From Vibrio sp. 10N (GTDB taxonomy: Bacteria > Pseudomonadota > Gammaproteobacteria > Enterobacterales > Vibrionaceae), in the NCBI RefSeq assembly GCF_036245475.1, contig NZ_BTPM01000001.1, positions 2,790,001 through 2,854,000 on the forward strand: a stretch of DNA of 64,000 bases. The letters are read 5' to 3'. Shown in pieces: positions 8,778 to 18,227 of the stretch (positions are counted from its first letter, which is position 1; every line of letters starts with the position of its first letter). Under the pieces are notes generated by a model. It did no database searches and was not told the origin of the DNA. It saw nothing but the letters and a program-made list of their open reading frames with translations. The position numbers and the translations under genes were made by a program.

Positions 8778-8880
8778 TGTTAATTCATTGCTTATTAAGC
8801 GAAACCTGCCTTATATCAAACTCGCCTACAGTAACTTTTCATAAAATGCGCTCTACTGACAGAATTATGGTATTGAGCAT

Positions 8881-9894
8881 ATGGAACTCTTATGCCCAGC
8901 GGGTAACTTACCTGCATTAAAAACGGCAATTGATTGCGGTGCCGACGCCGTCTATATCGGCTTTAAAGACGACACCAATGCCCGTCACTTTGCGGGTCTT
9001 AACTTCACTGGTAAGAAGCTTGAGCGCGCGGCTCAATATGTTCACGACCACAACAAGAAACTACACATTGCACTAAACACCTTCGCTCACCCGAATGGAT
9101 TTGAGCGTTGGACGAATGCCGTCGATCAAGCGGCCGATCTGGGCGTGGATGCGTTGATCGTTGCCGATATCGCTGTACTCGATTACGCCGCGAACAAATA
9201 TCCGGACCTTGAACTGCACCTTTCAGTTCAAGCCTCAGCGACCAACGTTGCAGCCATCGACTTCTATCACAAGAACTTCAACATCAAACGCGTAGTACTA
9301 CCGCGCGTGCTGTCGATCCATCAAGTGAAGCAGCTCTCTCGAAACATGACATCTGATGTCGAGTTAGAAGTATTTGCCTTCGGCAGTCTTTGTATTATGT
9401 CTGAAGGTCGCTGCTACCTTTCGTCTTACCTCACCGGCGAATCGCCAAACACAGTAGGTGCATGTTCTCCGGCAAAATACGTTCGCTGGCAAGAAACAGA
9501 AACCGGTTTAGAATCACGTCTAAATGACATTCTGATTGACCGCTACGCACAAGGTGAAAATGCCGGCTACCCTACTTTGTGTAAGGGACGATTTGAAGCG
9601 GAAGTCGATGGTGAGCGTAAGCGCTACCATGCTCTTGAAGAGCCAACCAGCCTGAATACCTTGTCTATGCTACCAGAGCTGTTTGCTGCCAATGTTGCTT
9701 CAGTGAAAATTGAAGGCCGTCAACGCAGCCCTGCCTATGTCGAGCAAGTGACTCGTACCTGGCGTGAAGCGATTGATATGTACCAGCGTAATCCAGAGCA
9801 ATACCAAGTAAAACCAACTTGGGACAGTGCACTGGCGAACGTTTCTGAAGGTACGCAAACAACACTCGGTGCTTACCACCGTAAGTGGCAATAA
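8881..9894 (+). CDS. ubiU: O2-independent ubiquinone hydroxylation protein UbiU
   Basis: A U32-peptidase-family protein (337 residues) that in E. coli forms a UbiU-UbiV complex carrying two 4Fe-4S clusters and hydroxylates the quinone ring without O2. The four cluster Cys of E. coli UbiU (169, 176, 193, 232) correspond here to C171, C178, C195 and C234, with the same spacing (SLCIMSEGRC, GACSP, YPTLC). The N-terminus MELLCPAGN is typical of the family. ubiV starts 12 bases downstream, so they form an operon. Confidence 0.95.
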   Translation: MELLCPAGNLPALKTAIDCGADAVYIGFKDDTNARHFAGLNFTGKKLERAAQYVHDHNKKLHIALNTFAHPNGFERWTNAVDQAADLGVDALIVADIAVLDYAANKYPDLELHLSVQASATNVAAIDFYHKNFNIKRVVLPRVLSIHQVKQLSRNMTSDVELEVFAFGSLCIMSEGRCYLSSYLTGESPNTVGACSPAKYVRWQETETGLESRLNDILIDRYAQGENAGYPTLCKGRFEAEVDGERKRYHALEEPTSLNTLSMLPELFAANVASVKIEGRQRSPAYVEQVTRTWREAIDMYQRNPEQYQVKPTWDSALANVSEGTQTTLGAYHRKWQ

Positions 9895-9906
9895 GGAGCA
9901 AATCAC

Positions 9907-10785
9907 ATGAAATATGCATTAGGGCCGCTGCTGTACTTTTGGCCAAAGCAAGATGTAGAAAGCTTCTACGAACAAGCAAAATCAAGCTCTGCGGATATCA
10001 TCTATCTGGGTGAGAGTGTTTGTTCTAAGCGCCGTGAGATGAAACCTGCCCATTGGTTTGATATTGCTAAAGAGCTCAGCGCATCTGGTAAGCAAGTGGT
10101 GCTGTCCACTATGGCACTGCTCGAAGCGCCGAGTGAAGTGAATATCATGAAGAAGTACATCGACAACGGTGACTTTGCGATTGAAGCTAATGACGTGTCT
10201 GCTATCCAACTTGCCAGTGAAAGCAAGGTGCCATTTGTCGTAGGACCTGCGGTAAATACTTACAACGCTCGCACACTACAATTGTTCGCTAAACAAGGCA
10301 TGATCCGCTGGTGTATGCCGGTTGAACTGTCCCGAGAGTGGCTGGCGAATGCGATGAACCAAGCTGATGACTTGGGTATCCGTGACCAATTTGAAGTGGA
10401 AGTGTTCAGTCATGGCTATCTACCACTGGCCTACTCTGCACGTTGCTTCACCGCTCGTGCCGAAAACCGCGCGAAAGATGACTGCGAAACCTGCTGTATC
10501 AAGTACCCTACCGGCCTACAAGTTGAAAGCCAAGAAGGTCAATCCGTATTTAACCTTAACGGTATCCAAACCCAATCTGGCTATCAGTACAACCTGATCA
10601 ACGATCTGAAATCAATGAATGGTTTGGTTGATGTGGTGCGCCTTAGCCCACTAGGACTGGATACATTTGCCGAAGTGGATCGTTTTAGAGCCAATGAAGA
10701 TGGCAGCAATCCACAAACGTCACTTGATCGTCAGTGTAATGGTTACTGGCATCAGATTGCTGGCCTCGATATTAAGCAAATCTAA
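9907..10785 (+). CDS. ubiV: O2-independent ubiquinone hydroxylation protein UbiV
   Basis: A U32-family protein (292 residues), partner of UbiU. The 4Fe-4S ligands known in E. coli UbiV (C39, C180, C193, C197) fall at the same residue numbers here: C39 in GESVC, C180 in SARC, and C193/C197 within DDCETCC. A ribosome-binding site (AAGGAG) lies in the 12-base gap after ubiU. With ubiT (5973-6500) this gives the organism an anaerobic route to ubiquinone. A bidirectional terminator follows. Confidence 0.95.
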   Translation: MKYALGPLLYFWPKQDVESFYEQAKSSSADIIYLGESVCSKRREMKPAHWFDIAKELSASGKQVVLSTMALLEAPSEVNIMKKYIDNGDFAIEANDVSAIQLASESKVPFVVGPAVNTYNARTLQLFAKQGMIRWCMPVELSREWLANAMNQADDLGIRDQFEVEVFSHGYLPLAYSARCFTARAENRAKDDCETCCIKYPTGLQVESQEGQSVFNLNGIQTQSGYQYNLINDLKSMNGLVDVVRLSPLGLDTFAEVDRFRANEDGSNPQTSLDRQCNGYWHQIAGLDIKQI

Positions 10786-10791
10786 GCAAAA

Positions 10792-10820
10792 GAGCCTCGC
10801 TAATAAGCGGGGCTCTTTTT
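10792..10820. terminator. Terminator between convergent ubiV and MATE genes
   Basis: An AGAGCC / GGCTCT stem, extended by TCGC/GCGG with one mismatch, has a TAATAA loop and a following TTTTT. It can end ubiUV on the plus strand and probably the convergent MATE gene as well. Confidence 0.8.
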
Positions 10821-10847
10821 CAATGGCAAGGTTGTGGTTCAGTGACG

Positions 10848-12188
10848 TTAAGCCGTTGCCGTCTCATAGCCATTCGCACGCAGCTTGCGAATGTCTCGCC
10901 ACATCATGACGCCAACCACTAAACTCAACGCGATATTAGACAGTGGATACGCTATCCACACTCCGTTTACTCCCCAAAGTTTTGGCATCGCATAGAGGAA
11001 TGGTAATTGGATCAGCATGTTCCCTAGCGTCACGAACAGCGCTTTTCGGTTGTGACTGATCGCTTGATAGTAAGCGGCTGCCACAACGATGAACCCATCC
11101 AAGAACATAGAGAATAAATGCAAGCGGATACCGACAACCGTGTATTCGATAAGTTGCGGTTCACTGGAGTTAAACACCGATACCGCTTGGTAAGGAAACA
11201 GGTTAAGCAAGCCAACAAAAACTGCCCCACCGAGTACGGAGCTGAACATAGCAACGTTGAACAGTTTACGCATATTGTCTTCACGTCGAGCGCCATAGTT
11301 GTAGCTCAATAGCGGTTGCATCGCATTAGCAATGCCTTCGGCGATAAGGTAATAGAAAGCGACGATATAACCTAAAATGGCGTACGCCCCCACTAAAGTC
11401 ATCGAACCATATTGGGCAAACAAAGCATTGTGCAGCGCCACCATGAACGAGCCATAGGCGTACATGAAAAAGCTGGCGGCACCGATGGAGAATATTTTAG
11501 GTAACAGCGGCCACTGGAACTTGAAATCACCTAGTGACAGGCGCATTTTCGCTTTTGAGGTAAAGAAATAGCCTACACCCAGCACCGTCACCACCGCTTG
11601 AGCAATCGCCGTTGCAAGCGCTGCACCGGTGAGTTCCCAATCGAGAATAGCGATAAACCAGTAATCGAGGACAATATTAATCACGGCGCCAAGCACCATC
11701 AAGATAGTCGCCATATTTGGGCTATCGTCGTTCCTCAGCAAAAACGGCACTGCAATTGAGCCGAGTGTAAACACGCCCCCAACAATCAGGATATCAAGGT
11801 ACTGCATCGCGAGATCGTACATGCGTCCCTGCGCGCCTTGAATAAGGATCATCTTGTCGGCGTACTGCCAAAGTACGACAGCAACCATTGGACTCAAGGC
11901 GAGCAAGGCCATTAAACCCGTTGCCAACGCTTGTTTCGCTCCCGCAAGATCACTCTCACCTTGTTTAATAGACGCCAGTGCTCCGGTACCAACACCTATC
12001 ATCATGCCTAAGCCAAGAATGACACTGATCACTGGCCAAGCAACATTAATGCCTGCCAGTCCATCTCCCCCCATGTATTGGCCGATAAAAATACCGTCCA
12101 CGACTTGATAAAGACCGTTAACCAGCATGGCTGCAACGGTCGGAACGGCATAACGCCAAAACTGTTGGTAAATTGATTTTTGATTCAT
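10848..12188 (-). CDS. MATE-family multidrug/cation antiporter
   Basis: A 446-residue membrane protein with about 12 hydrophobic segments. The start (FWRYAVPTVAAMLVNGLYQVVDGIFIGQ) and the repeated half near residue 230 are characteristic of MATE/MepA-type Na+- or H+-coupled drug exporters in the inner membrane. The substrate cannot be read from sequence. A MarR-type regulator lies immediately upstream on the same strand with its own operator-like repeat, which suggests induction by a small hydrophobic compound. There is a 66-base gap between the two genes. Confidence 0.9.
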   Translation of the reverse strand: MNQKSIYQQFWRYAVPTVAAMLVNGLYQVVDGIFIGQYMGGDGLAGINVAWPVISVILGLGMMIGVGTGALASIKQGESDLAGAKQALATGLMALLALSPMVAVVLWQYADKMILIQGAQGRMYDLAMQYLDILIVGGVFTLGSIAVPFLLRNDDSPNMATILMVLGAVINIVLDYWFIAILDWELTGAALATAIAQAVVTVLGVGYFFTSKAKMRLSLGDFKFQWPLLPKIFSIGAASFFMYAYGSFMVALHNALFAQYGSMTLVGAYAILGYIVAFYYLIAEGIANAMQPLLSYNYGARREDNMRKLFNVAMFSSVLGGAVFVGLLNLFPYQAVSVFNSSEPQLIEYTVVGIRLHLFSMFLDGFIVVAAAYYQAISHNRKALFVTLGNMLIQLPFLYAMPKLWGVNGVWIAYPLSNIALSLVVGVMMWRDIRKLRANGYETATA

Positions 12189-12254
12189 AACGCGACTTTA
12201 CATTGTTATCGTTATTGCTGAATTAGCGGTACGCTGTGCATGACGGGAACCGTA

Positions 12255-12665
12255 CTAACTCAATGCTTTTTCTAATAATTGTTCTAATTGATTGAACTCA
12301 CTTGCGGAGAGATTGCGTTGTAACTGCTCTGCGACTACACCATAAATTTCGCTCTCCGATGATAAAGGCACGCGTGCTTTTTCGGTGAGCACCACTCGCT
12401 TAGCGCGCGCGTCATCACTGCACTGCAAGCGTTCCACTAGGCCTTTCTTTTCTAGACGCTTGACCATATTGGTCGCTGACGGCTTAGAGACATCCAATTG
12501 CTTGGCTAAATCGGTCAGACGGATCGGTTCCTCAAAGGCCTGTATGGTTTTTAGGTAATCATACTCATTGAAACTTAAGTGTCCTAAAGGATCTTCTTTA
12601 CTTACGTTACGCCACACTTTTGCAGTGAGTCGCTCCATTTTTTCCAGATTAGCTTGTATAGACAT
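12255..12665 (-). CDS. MarR-family transcriptional regulator
   Basis: A 136-residue winged-helix regulator. The DNA-binding helix region (IRLTDLAKQLDVSKPSATNMVKRLEKKGLVERL, about 47-79) and the wing (CSDDARAKRVVLTEKA) are of MarR type. It precedes the MATE efflux gene on the same strand and is likely its repressor as well as an autoregulator. The ATG at 12665 lies about 14 bases below a near-perfect inverted repeat that overlaps the probable transcription start. Confidence 0.9.
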   Translation of the reverse strand: MSIQANLEKMERLTAKVWRNVSKEDPLGHLSFNEYDYLKTIQAFEEPIRLTDLAKQLDVSKPSATNMVKRLEKKGLVERLQCSDDARAKRVVLTEKARVPLSSESEIYGVVAEQLQRNLSASEFNQLEQLLEKALS

Positions 12666-12678
12666 TCACGAGACTGAT

Positions 12679-12697
12679 TAATTAGCATGGCTAACTA
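12679..12697 (-). promoter_or_regulatory. Probable MarR operator
   Basis: An inverted repeat TAGTTAGC-CAT-GCTAATTA (minus strand) has 7 of 8 arm bases matched. It starts next to the -10 box at 12697-12702 and ends 14 bases before the marR ATG, so it is placed to block initiation. MarR-family proteins bind palindromes of this size. Assignment is by position and symmetry only. Confidence 0.6.
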
Positions 12698-12725
12698 TTT
12701 TAGTGGCAATATCAATAAACTGCAA
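12697..12725 (-). promoter_or_regulatory. Sigma-70 promoter of the marR-MATE unit
   Basis: On the minus strand TTGCAG (12725-12720) and TAAAAT (12702-12697) are separated by exactly 17 bases, a good match to the sigma-70 consensus. The operator-like repeat begins at the -10 box. Confidence 0.65.
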
Positions 12726-12730
12726 CGCAT

Positions 12731-12761
12731 AAAAAAACACCAGCCTAGGCTGGTGTTTTTT
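12731..12761 (-). terminator. nlpI terminator
   Basis: The palindromic stem AACACCAG / CTGGTGTT around CCTAGG is flanked by A and T runs. It lies 20 bases after the nlpI stop (12780) and before the marR promoter. Confidence 0.9.
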
Positions 12762-12779
12762 ACGATAGAGAAGATGACG

Positions 12780-13715
12780 TTAAGCGTCGTTTGGCTCAGC
12801 GTTCGCTTGCTCTTCTTGCTGTTTCTTTGCTTCTTCCGCTTGCTGGGCACGAACAATCTCAAAGATCTTAGTTAGCTCAAGGAAGGCGTACTTATGCTCA
12901 GCAAAGTCATAGACGTTTTGTGCGATGGCGAGCTTGTACAACGAGACTGCCGTAGGGTAGTCACCATCAATTTGATGGCGCTTAGCAAGATAGAAGTACA
13001 CTTCTGTCAGGCGCTCAGCAAGTACGTTGTTATCGCGGCTGTTCGCCAAAATTGCTTGGAATGCCTGCTCTTCTGATACTTGGTCTAGCATCAGCGCAAC
13101 CAAAATCCAGCCCCAATCGTTATTACGAGCTAGGTACTGTTTGTTTAGGGTGATCGCCGCATCCGATGGGCTTGCTTCACGAGAGATGATGTAAAGCCAC
13201 AGTGCGCGATAAGGATCCGATGGGTTCTCTTGGTAATAACGCGTCATTCCTTCAATCGCGAGAGGGATACGATCGCCGTAGTAAAGTGCGATAGAACGGT
13301 TACGAAGTGCGTAAGAATTGCCAGGGTCGAGCTCTAGGCTTGAATCAAACGCTTCATACGCCGAATCAAAATCACCAATCTGAGTGAAGTATTGGCCGAC
13401 TTGGTTAAACACCACTGGCTGTGCAGGGTTAAGCTGAAGTGATTGGTTGAAATCGAGATGCGCTAAATCACGCATACCTAGGCTATTGAAGTAGGAACCA
13501 CGCTCAAAGTGCATTTTGGCTCGCACGTCATTATCGAGATCGCTGCGTTGAAGTAGCTGAGTCAGTCTTGCAACCTGTACTTCATATTGAACATTGGCTT
13601 GCAAAGGCACGGCCATGGGTGGGTTCAACCATTGCTGGTCTTGCGTTGATGAGTTGGACGCACAACCCGTAACAACGGCAACTAAACTCAATCCTAAGAT
13701 TCGAAACCACTTCAC
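12780..13715 (-). CDS. nlpI: TPR lipoprotein NlpI
   Basis: An outer-membrane lipoprotein of 311 residues. A signal peptide with lipobox VTGC (Cys about residue 18) is followed by TPR repeats (about 60-200, for example FNQVGQYFTQIGDFDSAYEAFDSSLELDP) and a Lys/Glu/Gln-rich C-terminus. In E. coli NlpI is an adaptor for murein endopeptidases and the Prc protease. The start is a GTG at 13715 with AAGGAGA 8 bases upstream. It lies downstream of pnp with a terminator between, the same pnp-nlpI order as in E. coli. Confidence 0.93.
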   Translation of the reverse strand: MKWFRILGLSLVAVVTGCASNSSTQDQQWLNPPMAVPLQANVQYEVQVARLTQLLQRSDLDNDVRAKMHFERGSYFNSLGMRDLAHLDFNQSLQLNPAQPVVFNQVGQYFTQIGDFDSAYEAFDSSLELDPGNSYALRNRSIALYYGDRIPLAIEGMTRYYQENPSDPYRALWLYIISREASPSDAAITLNKQYLARNNDWGWILVALMLDQVSEEQAFQAILANSRDNNVLAERLTEVYFYLAKRHQIDGDYPTAVSLYKLAIAQNVYDFAEHKYAFLELTKIFEIVRAQQAEEAKKQQEEQANAEPNDA

Positions 13716-13821
13716 TATATTCTTCTCCTTATGCCCGCTATCGCAGAGCGTAACCGACGGCTTTTATTTAATTTTTTGCCATGCTGCTCTAATGGTATAG
13801 CAGGAATTTTCCTTCGCGCAC

Positions 13822-13847
13822 AAAAAAGGGGGCGATTGCCCCCTCTT
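13822..13847 (-). terminator. pnp terminator
   Basis: A stem of AGGGGGC / GCCCCCT with a 4-base loop, followed on the minus strand by TTTTTTG. It sits 40 bases after the pnp stop. Confidence 0.9.
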
Positions 13848-13886
13848 TATAGCATGCTTTTAGACGCAATGGTCTAGAAATGCGAA

Positions 13887-16019
13887 TTATTCTGCGTCAG
13901 GTGCCGCTTTTTCATTCGCAGCTTCAGCTGGCTGTTCTACCGCTTCTTTCATGCTTAGACGTACACGGCCTTGGCGGTCGATTTCAAGTACTTTAACTTG
14001 AACTTCTTGACCTTCTTTCAGGTAGTCAGTCACTTTCTCAACACGCTCTTGAGCGATTTGAGAGATGTGTACTAGACCATCTTTGCCAGGAAGAACCGTT
14101 ACGAATGCACCGAAGTCTGCTAGACGAGCAACTTTACCCGTGTAGATCTTACCCACTTCAACTTCTGCAGTGATAGCTTCGATACGAGCAATCGCATCTT
14201 TCGCTTGGTCACCGTCAGTCGCAGCGATCTTGATAGTACCGTCGTCTTCGATCTCGATAGTCGTACCCGTTTCTTCAGTTAGCTGACGGATAACCGCGCC
14301 ACCTTTACCGATAACGTCTTTGATCTTGTCTGCGCTGATCTTCATGGTGTGGATACGCGGAGCGAACTCAGAGATATCTTCACGAGCACCAGAGATAGCT
14401 TCATCCATTACAGAAAGGATGTGCTTACGTGCACCTTGCGCTTGGTTAAGAGCAATTTGCATGATCTCTTTAGTGATACCTTCGATCTTGATGTCCATTT
14501 GAAGTGCTGTGATACCAGTGTTAGTACCCGCTACTTTAAAGTCCATGTCACCTAGGTGGTCTTCGTCACCAAGGATGTCAGAAAGAACAACAAAGTCGTC
14601 GCCTTCTTTAACAAGACCCATTGCGATACCCGCAACAGAAGACTTGATTGGAACACCCGCATCCATAAGTGCTAGAGACGTACCACATACAGAAGCCATT
14701 GAAGATGAACCGTTAGATTCAGTGATTTCCGATACAACACGAACTGTGTATGGGAATTCTTCAACAGAAGGCATTACTGCTGCGATACCGCGCTTAGCCA
14801 GTTTACCGTGACCAATTTCACGACGCTTAGGAGAACCTACAAAACCTGTTTCGCCAACACAGTATGGAGGGAAGTTGTAGTGTAGTAGGAAGTGATCTTT
14901 ACGCTCACCTGTTAGCTCATCGATGATTTGAGCATCACGCTGCGTACCAAGAGTCGCAGTTACGATTGCCTGAGTTTCACCACGAGTGAACAGTGAAGAA
15001 CCGTGAGTACGTGGAAGAACGCCAGTGCGTACGTCTAGCGCACGAACCATGTCTTTTTCACGACCATCGATACGTGGGTTACCCGCGATGATGCTGCGAC
15101 GAACAACTGTCTTCTCTAGATCGTGGAAGATAGTGTGGATTTCTTTAGTGTTCGCTTCTGGATCTTCAGCAAGTAGAACATCGTTCACTTCTGCTGCAAT
15201 CGCGTGGATGCGATCGTAACGAGCCATCTTCTCAGTGATTTGGTACGCTTCAACAAGCTTAGTTTCTGCTAGCTCAGCGATACGGTTGTTAAGAGTTGTG
15301 TTCTCTTCTGGAGCAACCCAATCCCAAGCTGGAGTTGCAACTTCAGCTGCAAACTCGTTGATTGCTTTGATTACAACTTGCTGTTGATCGTGGCCGTAAA
15401 CCACTGCTGATAGCATCTCTTCTTCTGTTAGGTTGTCTGCTTCAGACTCAACCATAAGAACAGCGCCTTCAGTACCTGCAACGACTAGGTCTAGTTTAGA
15501 GTTTTCTAGTTCAGTGTTGCTTGGGTTCAGTACTAGTTGACCATCAATGTGACCAACACGTGCTGCACCGATAGGACCGTTGAACGGGATACCAGAGATA
15601 GCAAGAGCAGCTGAAGTACCGATCATTGTTACCATGTCTGGTTGAACGTTCGGGTTTACAGACATTACTGTCGCGATAACCTGAACTTCGTTTTTGAATG
15701 CGTCTGGGAATAGTGGACGAATTGGACGGTCGATTAGACGTGCAGTCAGTGTTTCGCCTTCAGAAGGACGACCTTCACGCTTGAAGAAACCACCTGGGAT
15801 TTTACCTGCCGCGTAAGTACGCTCTTGGTAGTTTACTGTTAGTGGGAAGAAGTCTTGACCTTCAACAGCTTCTTTTTTACCAACAACAGAAACGAATACT
15901 GACGTATCGTCCATTGTTACCATTACAGCTGCAGTAGCTTGACGTGCGATAACGCCTGTTTCTAGCGTCACAGTGTGGTTGCCGTATTGGAACGACTTAA
16001 CAACTGGTTTTTCGAACAT
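13887..16019 (-). CDS. pnp: Polyribonucleotide nucleotidyltransferase (PNPase)
   Basis: A phosphorolytic 3'-5' exoribonuclease and RNA-degradosome component (710 residues). It has two RNase PH domains (start [22 protein letters not shown]; second core with [11 protein letters not shown]), then KH ([20 protein letters not shown]) and S1 ([18 protein letters not shown]) RNA-binding domains, and an acidic tail. An upstream frame extends to 16241, but the ATG at 16019 matches the family start and has AGGAAA before it. The long leader (16020-16312) carries a stem-loop consistent with RNase III/PNPase autoregulation. Confidence 0.97.
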   Translation of the reverse strand: MFEKPVVKSFQYGNHTVTLETGVIARQATAAVMVTMDDTSVFVSVVGKKEAVEGQDFFPLTVNYQERTYAAGKIPGGFFKREGRPSEGETLTARLIDRPIRPLFPDAFKNEVQVIATVMSVNPNVQPDMVTMIGTSAALAISGIPFNGPIGAARVGHIDGQLVLNPSNTELENSKLDLVVAGTEGAVLMVESEADNLTEEEMLSAVVYGHDQQQVVIKAINEFAAEVATPAWDWVAPEENTTLNNRIAELAETKLVEAYQITEKMARYDRIHAIAAEVNDVLLAEDPEANTKEIHTIFHDLEKTVVRRSIIAGNPRIDGREKDMVRALDVRTGVLPRTHGSSLFTRGETQAIVTATLGTQRDAQIIDELTGERKDHFLLHYNFPPYCVGETGFVGSPKRREIGHGKLAKRGIAAVMPSVEEFPYTVRVVSEITESNGSSSMASVCGTSLALMDAGVPIKSSVAGIAMGLVKEGDDFVVLSDILGDEDHLGDMDFKVAGTNTGITALQMDIKIEGITKEIMQIALNQAQGARKHILSVMDEAISGAREDISEFAPRIHTMKISADKIKDVIGKGGAVIRQLTEETGTTIEIEDDGTIKIAATDGDQAKDAIARIEAITAEVEVGKIYTGKVARLADFGAFVTVLPGKDGLVHISQIAQERVEKVTDYLKEGQEVQVKVLEIDRQGRVRLSMKEAVEQPAEAANEKAAPDAE

Positions 16020-16081
16020 TGTATTTCCTTTTTTCTGGAACGAGTCCAGATCATTTGATTGTGCGCTCAATGCATTACAAA

Positions 16082-16172
16082 TCGCGACTAGTTCAAACAA
16101 ACTTAGCTCTTTGCTATAAGCCGCTAGCTCTAAGCCGCTAAAAGCGAGCAAATGTGCTTGGAATAGTCGCGA
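16082..16172 (-). promoter_or_regulatory. Long stem-loop in the pnp leader
   Basis: The 343 bases between pnp and rpsO hold no gene. A perfect 9-bp inverted repeat (TCGCGACTA 16082-16090, TAGTCGCGA 16164-16172) closes a large loop that contains the direct repeat TAAGCCGCTA twice. In E. coli RNase III cuts a stem-loop in the pnp leader and PNPase then destabilises its own mRNA; this structure is at the equivalent place. The equivalence is inferred. Confidence 0.6.
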
Positions 16173-16312
16173 CCCTGCGGTCGACAAAATGGACTGTAAT
16201 GTACTGAGCAGATAGTGACTAAACGAATGCGCTTTAAACAACTCAGTTTAGACGGGACGTAGTATAAACTACTTAGTGGAAGTTTTGCCATTAACTAAAG
16301 AATTTAGCTAAC

Positions 16313-16337
16313 AAAAAAGGGGCATATAGCCCCTTTT
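16313..16337 (-). terminator. rpsO-pnp intergenic terminator
   Basis: An AAGGGGC / GCCCCTT stem with a short ATATA loop is followed by TTTTTTG on the minus strand, 26 bases after the rpsO stop. Some read-through into pnp is expected, as in E. coli. Confidence 0.85.
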
Positions 16338-16362
16338 AACAAACTTTCTATGCAGACGCTGA

Positions 16363-16632
16363 TTAGCGACGTAGGCCTAGACGTTTGATTAGGTCTTGGT
16401 AGCGAGCTAGGTTTTTACCTTTTAGGTAATCTAGAAGCTTACGACGACGAGAAACCATACGTAGAAGACCACGACGGCTGTGGTGATCGCCTTTGTGTGC
16501 TTTGAAGTGACCTTGTAGGTGGTTGATAGAAGCTGTAAGTAGAGCTACTTGAACTTCTGGTGAACCAGTGTCGCCTTCGCCTTGTGCGTATTCTGCAACG
16601 ATTGCTGCTTTAGTTTCTGCATTCAGAGACAT
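16363..16632 (-). CDS. rpsO: 30S ribosomal protein uS15
   Basis: This 89-residue protein is full length for S15 and binds the central domain of 16S rRNA early in assembly. The sequence is textbook: [48 protein letters not shown]. It lies between truB and pnp with a terminator on the pnp side. The upstream 117 bases would hold the leader, where E. coli S15 binds a pseudoknot to repress itself; I did not resolve a fold here. Confidence 0.98.
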   Translation of the reverse strand: MSLNAETKAAIVAEYAQGEGDTGSPEVQVALLTASINHLQGHFKAHKGDHHSRRGLLRMVSRRRKLLDYLKGKNLARYQDLIKRLGLRR

Positions 16633-16749
16633 AATTCTCTCCTAATAAGAGTAGGTTTAAAGTTGTAGCAGCCAATCTCTGATTCAGCCGCTACGCGAAG
16701 CGCGAATTATAGGGAATAATTCTAGCTAGAGCAAGGAGTATTCGTCGCT

Positions 16750-17703
16750 CTATTGAGCACTTTCTTCCTCACGGAAAACAACGAGTCGCTTAGGTGCAAG
16801 CTTGGCATCGTCATTCATGGCGCCAACACCTATAAACAGACGATCTTCACCCATGGTCATACGCACTGGCGCATCCACTGGCAAACCAGAAACCTGCACC
16901 GGTTGACCATGCTGAAGCAAATCACCAAGTTCAGGCGATACATTTACTTCTTGAAGATCTTGTACTGCGCTGTCCATTGGCATCAACAGTGGGTCAAGCA
17001 GCTCGCGTGGCTGACGCTCTTCGCGTTTTGCTTGTTCGAATAGCTCGTTAAGCTGCTCTAGGGTCACCATGTTCTCATAAGGGTACTTAGCAACCGCCGT
17101 GCGACGCAGCATAGTTACATGCGCGCCACAGCCGAGCATTTCACCGAGATCATCGACGATAGTACGAATGTACGTACCTTTCGAGCAGTGTACTTCCATC
17201 TCTACTTCATCACCTTCAAAGCGATGTAGGACGATTTCATACACGGTGATCTTACGTGCTTCGCGCGGCACTTCGATACCTTGGCGAGCGTACTCATAAA
17301 GCGGCTTACCTTGATATTTCAATGCTGAGAACATGGACGGCACTTGATCAGACTCACCACGGAACTTGTCGATGCACTCATCAAGAAGCTCTGGAGTGAC
17401 GTTGATCTCGCGAGTTTCCACGACTTCGCCATCAGAGTCAGAGGTATTAGTGCGCTCACCAAGTTTCGCGATCACGCGGTAGCGCTTGTCTGAATCTAAT
17501 AGGAATTGCGAGAACTTGGTTGCTTCGCCCAAGCAAATTGGCAGCATGCCCGTTGCTAGCGGGTCAAGAGCACCTGTGTGCCCTGCTTTCTCAGCGAAGT
17601 AGATGCGCTTTACTTTTTGCAGTGCATCATTCGATGAGATACCGGTAGGTTTATCTAGAAGGATAACGCCGTTGACTGGACGTCCCTTGCGACGTCTAGC
17701 CAT
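16750..17703 (-). CDS. truB: tRNA pseudouridine-55 synthase TruB
   Basis: Makes the universal pseudouridine 55 in the T loop of tRNAs and also acts as a tRNA chaperone. The protein is 317 residues; the catalytic Asp is in [12 protein letters not shown] (about residue 47), preceded by [17 protein letters not shown]-terminal PUA-like segment follows. Its ATG overlaps the rbfA stop (TAATG), so the two are translationally coupled in the rimP-to-rpsO operon. Confidence 0.97.
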   Translation of the reverse strand: MARRRKGRPVNGVILLDKPTGISSNDALQKVKRIYFAEKAGHTGALDPLATGMLPICLGEATKFSQFLLDSDKRYRVIAKLGERTNTSDSDGEVVETREINVTPELLDECIDKFRGESDQVPSMFSALKYQGKPLYEYARQGIEVPREARKITVYEIVLHRFEGDEVEMEVHCSKGTYIRTIVDDLGEMLGCGAHVTMLRRTAVAKYPYENMVTLEQLNELFEQAKREERQPRELLDPLLMPMDSAVQDLQEVNVSPELGDLLQHGQPVQVSGLPVDAPVRMTMGEDRLFIGVGAMNDDAKLAPKRLVVFREEESAQ

Positions 17704-18119
17704 TACTGCTCTTCTCCCTCGGCGCCGTTTTCTTCGCTACGACCTGCTTCGTCTTGCTTACGCTTGTCTTCGCTAACCACTTCGCTCACTAGATTAGACA
17801 TACGCATACCTTCAACCAGTGTGTTGTCGTATTGGAAACGTACTTCTGGTGTTAGACGTAGGCGAATGCGCTTGCCTAGCATCATACGAATGTGCGCTTC
17901 GTGCTCACGAAGTGCTGCAATGCTTGATTCCGGGGTTTGCTCACCCACACATAGGAAAGTCACGAATACTTTTGCGTATGCGAGGTCACGAGAGACTTCT
18001 ACGTCTGAAATCGTCACCATGCCTAGGCGAGAATCGCGAACTTCGCGCTGAAGGATAAGAGCAAGCTCTTTTTGTAGTTGCTGCGCAACACGTTGTGTGC
18101 GGCTAAATTCTTTTGACAT
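17703..18119 (-). CDS. rbfA: 30S ribosome-binding factor RbfA
   Basis: A cold-shock-associated 30S maturation factor with a KH-type fold (138 residues): [62 protein letters not shown]. The C-terminus is a Glu-rich extension. The ATG at 18119 follows AGGAAG and matches the family start; a longer frame to 18185 is rejected. It overlaps truB by one base at the TAATG junction. Confidence 0.96.
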   Translation of the reverse strand: MSKEFSRTQRVAQQLQKELALILQREVRDSRLGMVTISDVEVSRDLAYAKVFVTFLCVGEQTPESSIAALREHEAHIRMMLGKRIRLRLTPEVRFQYDNTLVEGMRMSNLVSEVVSEDKRKQDEAGRSEENGAEGEEQ

Positions 18120-18227
18120 TTCTTTACTTCCTATAGAAAGAATGGGGGGATGGTAATAACCAGCCCCCCATGGCGTATTCAACAACCATCAATACTCAAT
18201 TTAGAAACCGAGTAGCGATTTTGTCAA

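Noticed and set aside
8819..8840. FNR site upstream of ubiU
   Set aside because: Only one half-site (ATCAA) is present; the other half does not match TTGAT.
16020..16241. 74-residue N-terminal extension of PNPase
   Set aside because: The ATG at 16019 has a good ribosome-binding site and matches the family start; the extension lies in the structured leader.
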